Of a DNA stretch of 64,000 bases, positions 62,974 through 64,000 are shown in pieces. The notes below the pieces were generated by a model. That model did not search any database, was not told the DNA's origin, and was given only the letters and a program-made list of their open reading frames with translations. This DNA is from Halosegnis rubeus (lineage in GTDB: Archaea > Halobacteriota > Halobacteria > Halobacteriales > Haloarculaceae), in the NCBI RefSeq assembly GCF_009184545.1, contig NZ_QJOW01000004.1, positions 186,001 through 250,000 of the forward strand, read 5' to 3'. Made by a program: the position numbers and the translations under genes. The stretch's first letter is position 1, and each line of letters opens with the position of its first letter.

Positions 62974-63133
62974 TGCTGTTACAGTCCCAACCAGCGGGCG
63001 TGGCTTAGCCCTTCCCGTGCCGGACGCAGCATCGGTGGCCGACTCCGTCGGGACCGTCCATCGCCCGTTCGTGACGCAGGTGAGCCGGTAGTGTGATGTG
63101 GTGATACCGTAACCGCTCTCCACATCTTCCAGG

Positions 63134-63277
63134 GTAAAACGGGAGGACGGGAATGATGATTCCGAACCCGAGCAGATCGATGAAGATGATTGCGACGACG
63201 ACCGCCACTCGTCGCCGAGGTGACGAAGGCGCGGCTGACCCTGCCTGATCGCTCACAGCAGCCCGAGGTGACGCCAC
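63134..63277 (-). pseudogene. N-terminal stub of an MFS transporter
   Basis: From a GTG at 63277 about 48 residues read to RRVAVVVAIIFIDLLGFGII and PVLPFY, the first helix and signature of a tetracycline-resistance-type MFS exporter. After PFY the frame continues as non-MFS sequence, so all later helices are lost. Confidence 0.7.
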
Positions 63278-63478
63278 TAGGACTGATGGTTGCCGCGGCG
63301 CGGTATAGCGGTACCGGCTCGCGGGCCGTTCGACCCGTCGATTCAGCCACTCGAGCATTCGCTCGCTCGTCCGTGACGAGTGTGAAACCAGCGTCGTCGG
63401 CTGTCGACGGCCGACTCGATCGCGCTCGCCAACTACCCCGGAGATACGTTTTTGTTCACAGCCAGCGGGTCATCATTC
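63278..63478. other. Intergenic region
   Basis: No supported gene in about 200 bases. A promoter for the SDR gene is expected near 63450, where CGTTTTTGTTC is found. Confidence 0.35.
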
Positions 63479-64000
63479 GTGCTAGAGAATATCACGGTAT
63501 TCGTCACCGGCGCGAGCGGCGGTATCGGTAGGGAGATCGCCCACACGTTCGCCGACCACGGCGCGTCGGTCGCGTGTGCGGCCAGAAGTGACGGAATATA
63601 CGAGACGGCAGACGCCCTCGGCGAGCAGGGTCTCGCCGTCGAGACGGACGTGACCGACGAGGCGAGTATCGAGGCTGCCGTCGCCGAGACGGTCGAGACG
63701 TTCGGCGGGCTCGATTGTCTCGTCAACAACGCGGGGGTCGCCGGCCCGACACAGCCGTTCGACCGGCTCTCGCCCGACGACATCCAGGAGACGGTTGCGG
63801 TCAACACGACCGGCGCGGCGATGTGTGCGAAACACGCGAGCGACCACCTCCGCGCGAGCGAGCAGGCCAGCGTCATCAATATCGGCTCCATCGGCGGGAA
63901 ACAGCCGTATCCGAACCGGCTCCCCTACGCGATATCGAAGATGGGACTCGTCGGCGTGACGCGGACGCTCTCGCGTGAACTCGGCCGCGACGACGTGACC
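63479..64000 (+). CDS. Short-chain dehydrogenase/reductase, 3' end outside the window
   Basis: 174 codons visible from a GTG at 63479. Rossmann motif VTGASGGIGREIA (about 8-20), second motif NNAGVAG (about 83-89), catalytic Ser in NIGSIGG and Tyr-x-x-x-Lys in YAISK. It is an NAD(P)-dependent oxidoreductase of the classical SDR family; substrate cannot be given. The gene runs off the window. Confidence 0.9.
   Translation, partial: MLENITVFVTGASGGIGREIAHTFADHGASVACAARSDGIYETADALGEQGLAVETDVTDEASIEAAVAETVETFGGLDCLVNNAGVAGPTQPFDRLSPDDIQETVAVNTTGAAMCAKHASDHLRASEQASVINIGSIGGKQPYPNRLPYAISKMGLVGVTRTLSRELGRDDVT

Noticed and set aside
1-64000. tRNA, rRNA or CRISPR arrays
   Set aside because: I looked for cloverleaf-like T-arm sequences, rRNA blocks and regularly spaced repeats and saw none; a covariance-model scan would be needed to be certain.

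Overview
The window is chromosomal-type DNA from an extremely halophilic archaeon (class Halobacteria). The evidence is the acidic proteome, GC-rich codon use, haloarchaea-specific genes (salactin, UPF0179, PAS/GAF histidine kinases of the haloarchaeal type, TbsP-like regulator, bacterio-opsin-activator-type HTH), leaderless promoters with TATA boxes 25-30 bases before the start codon, PibD-type pilins and a solo tnpB element. No rRNA, tRNA or CRISPR array was seen.

Layout. 0-5 kb: acyl-CoA ligase, DASH-type cryptochrome/photolyase, YjbQ, two small conserved proteins and the 3' stub of a dihydrolipoamide-dehydrogenase-type gene. 5.3-8.7 kb: salactin followed upstream by a leftward set of a membrane protein and three acidic small proteins. 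8.9-15.6 kb: sensory block (zinc-finger proteins, pentapeptide-repeat protein, a membrane PAS-GAF kinase, a receiver-PAS hybrid kinase and a double-domain KaiC-like ATPase). 15.7-20.6 kb: a saccharopine-dehydrogenase-like reductase, a TnpB element and an intact CHAT-domain (caspase-like) protease. 20.8-27 kb: membrane-fused spermidine-synthase-like protein, DHH phosphoesterase, a decayed HTH gene, a succinate-dehydrogenase-type flavoprotein and a DoxX protein. 27.3-30.8 kb: a leftward class Ia ribonucleotide reductase operon, nrdR-small ORF-nrdB-nrdA, with two NrdR-box-like sites at its promoter. 30.9-44.7 kb: thioesterases, CoA transferase pair, formamidase-like protein, MoaD/SAMP-like protein, cold-shock protein, amidase, a divergent TFS paralogue, a kinase, HTH regulator and peroxiredoxin. 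44.9-51.2 kb: SLC13-type permease, a 7TM histidine kinase with a degraded ATP site, a tandem pilin pair of which the first has an amber codon, and the 3' part of a VirD4-type coupling protein. 51.4-57.7 kb: CNNM/CBS protein, acylating aldehyde dehydrogenase, methyltransferase and Thi4. 57.8-59.3 kb: a divergent tubulin/FtsZ-like gene, the C-terminal remnant of a second CHAT gene and a 44-residue hydrophobic micropeptide. 59.5-64 kb: TbsP-like regulator, MscS channel, membrane-anchored Mrr-type nuclease, an MFS stub and the start of an SDR gene.

Two themes stand out. First, one CHAT protease is intact at 18.5-20.6 kb, and a second, decayed CHAT copy sits directly upstream of a tubulin-like gene at 57.8-59.1 kb next to a membrane micropeptide. 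This points to a CHAT plus tubulin-like plus micropeptide system that has been split or reduced in this genome; its function is inferred, not known. Second, the window is rich in gene stubs (dihydrolipoamide dehydrogenase, DUF7344-type HTH, SLC13 permease, histidine kinase, zinc ribbons, pilin, VirD4, MFS, CHAT, tnpB ends), several with an intact homologue elsewhere in the window, so much of it behaves as accessory, recombining DNA.
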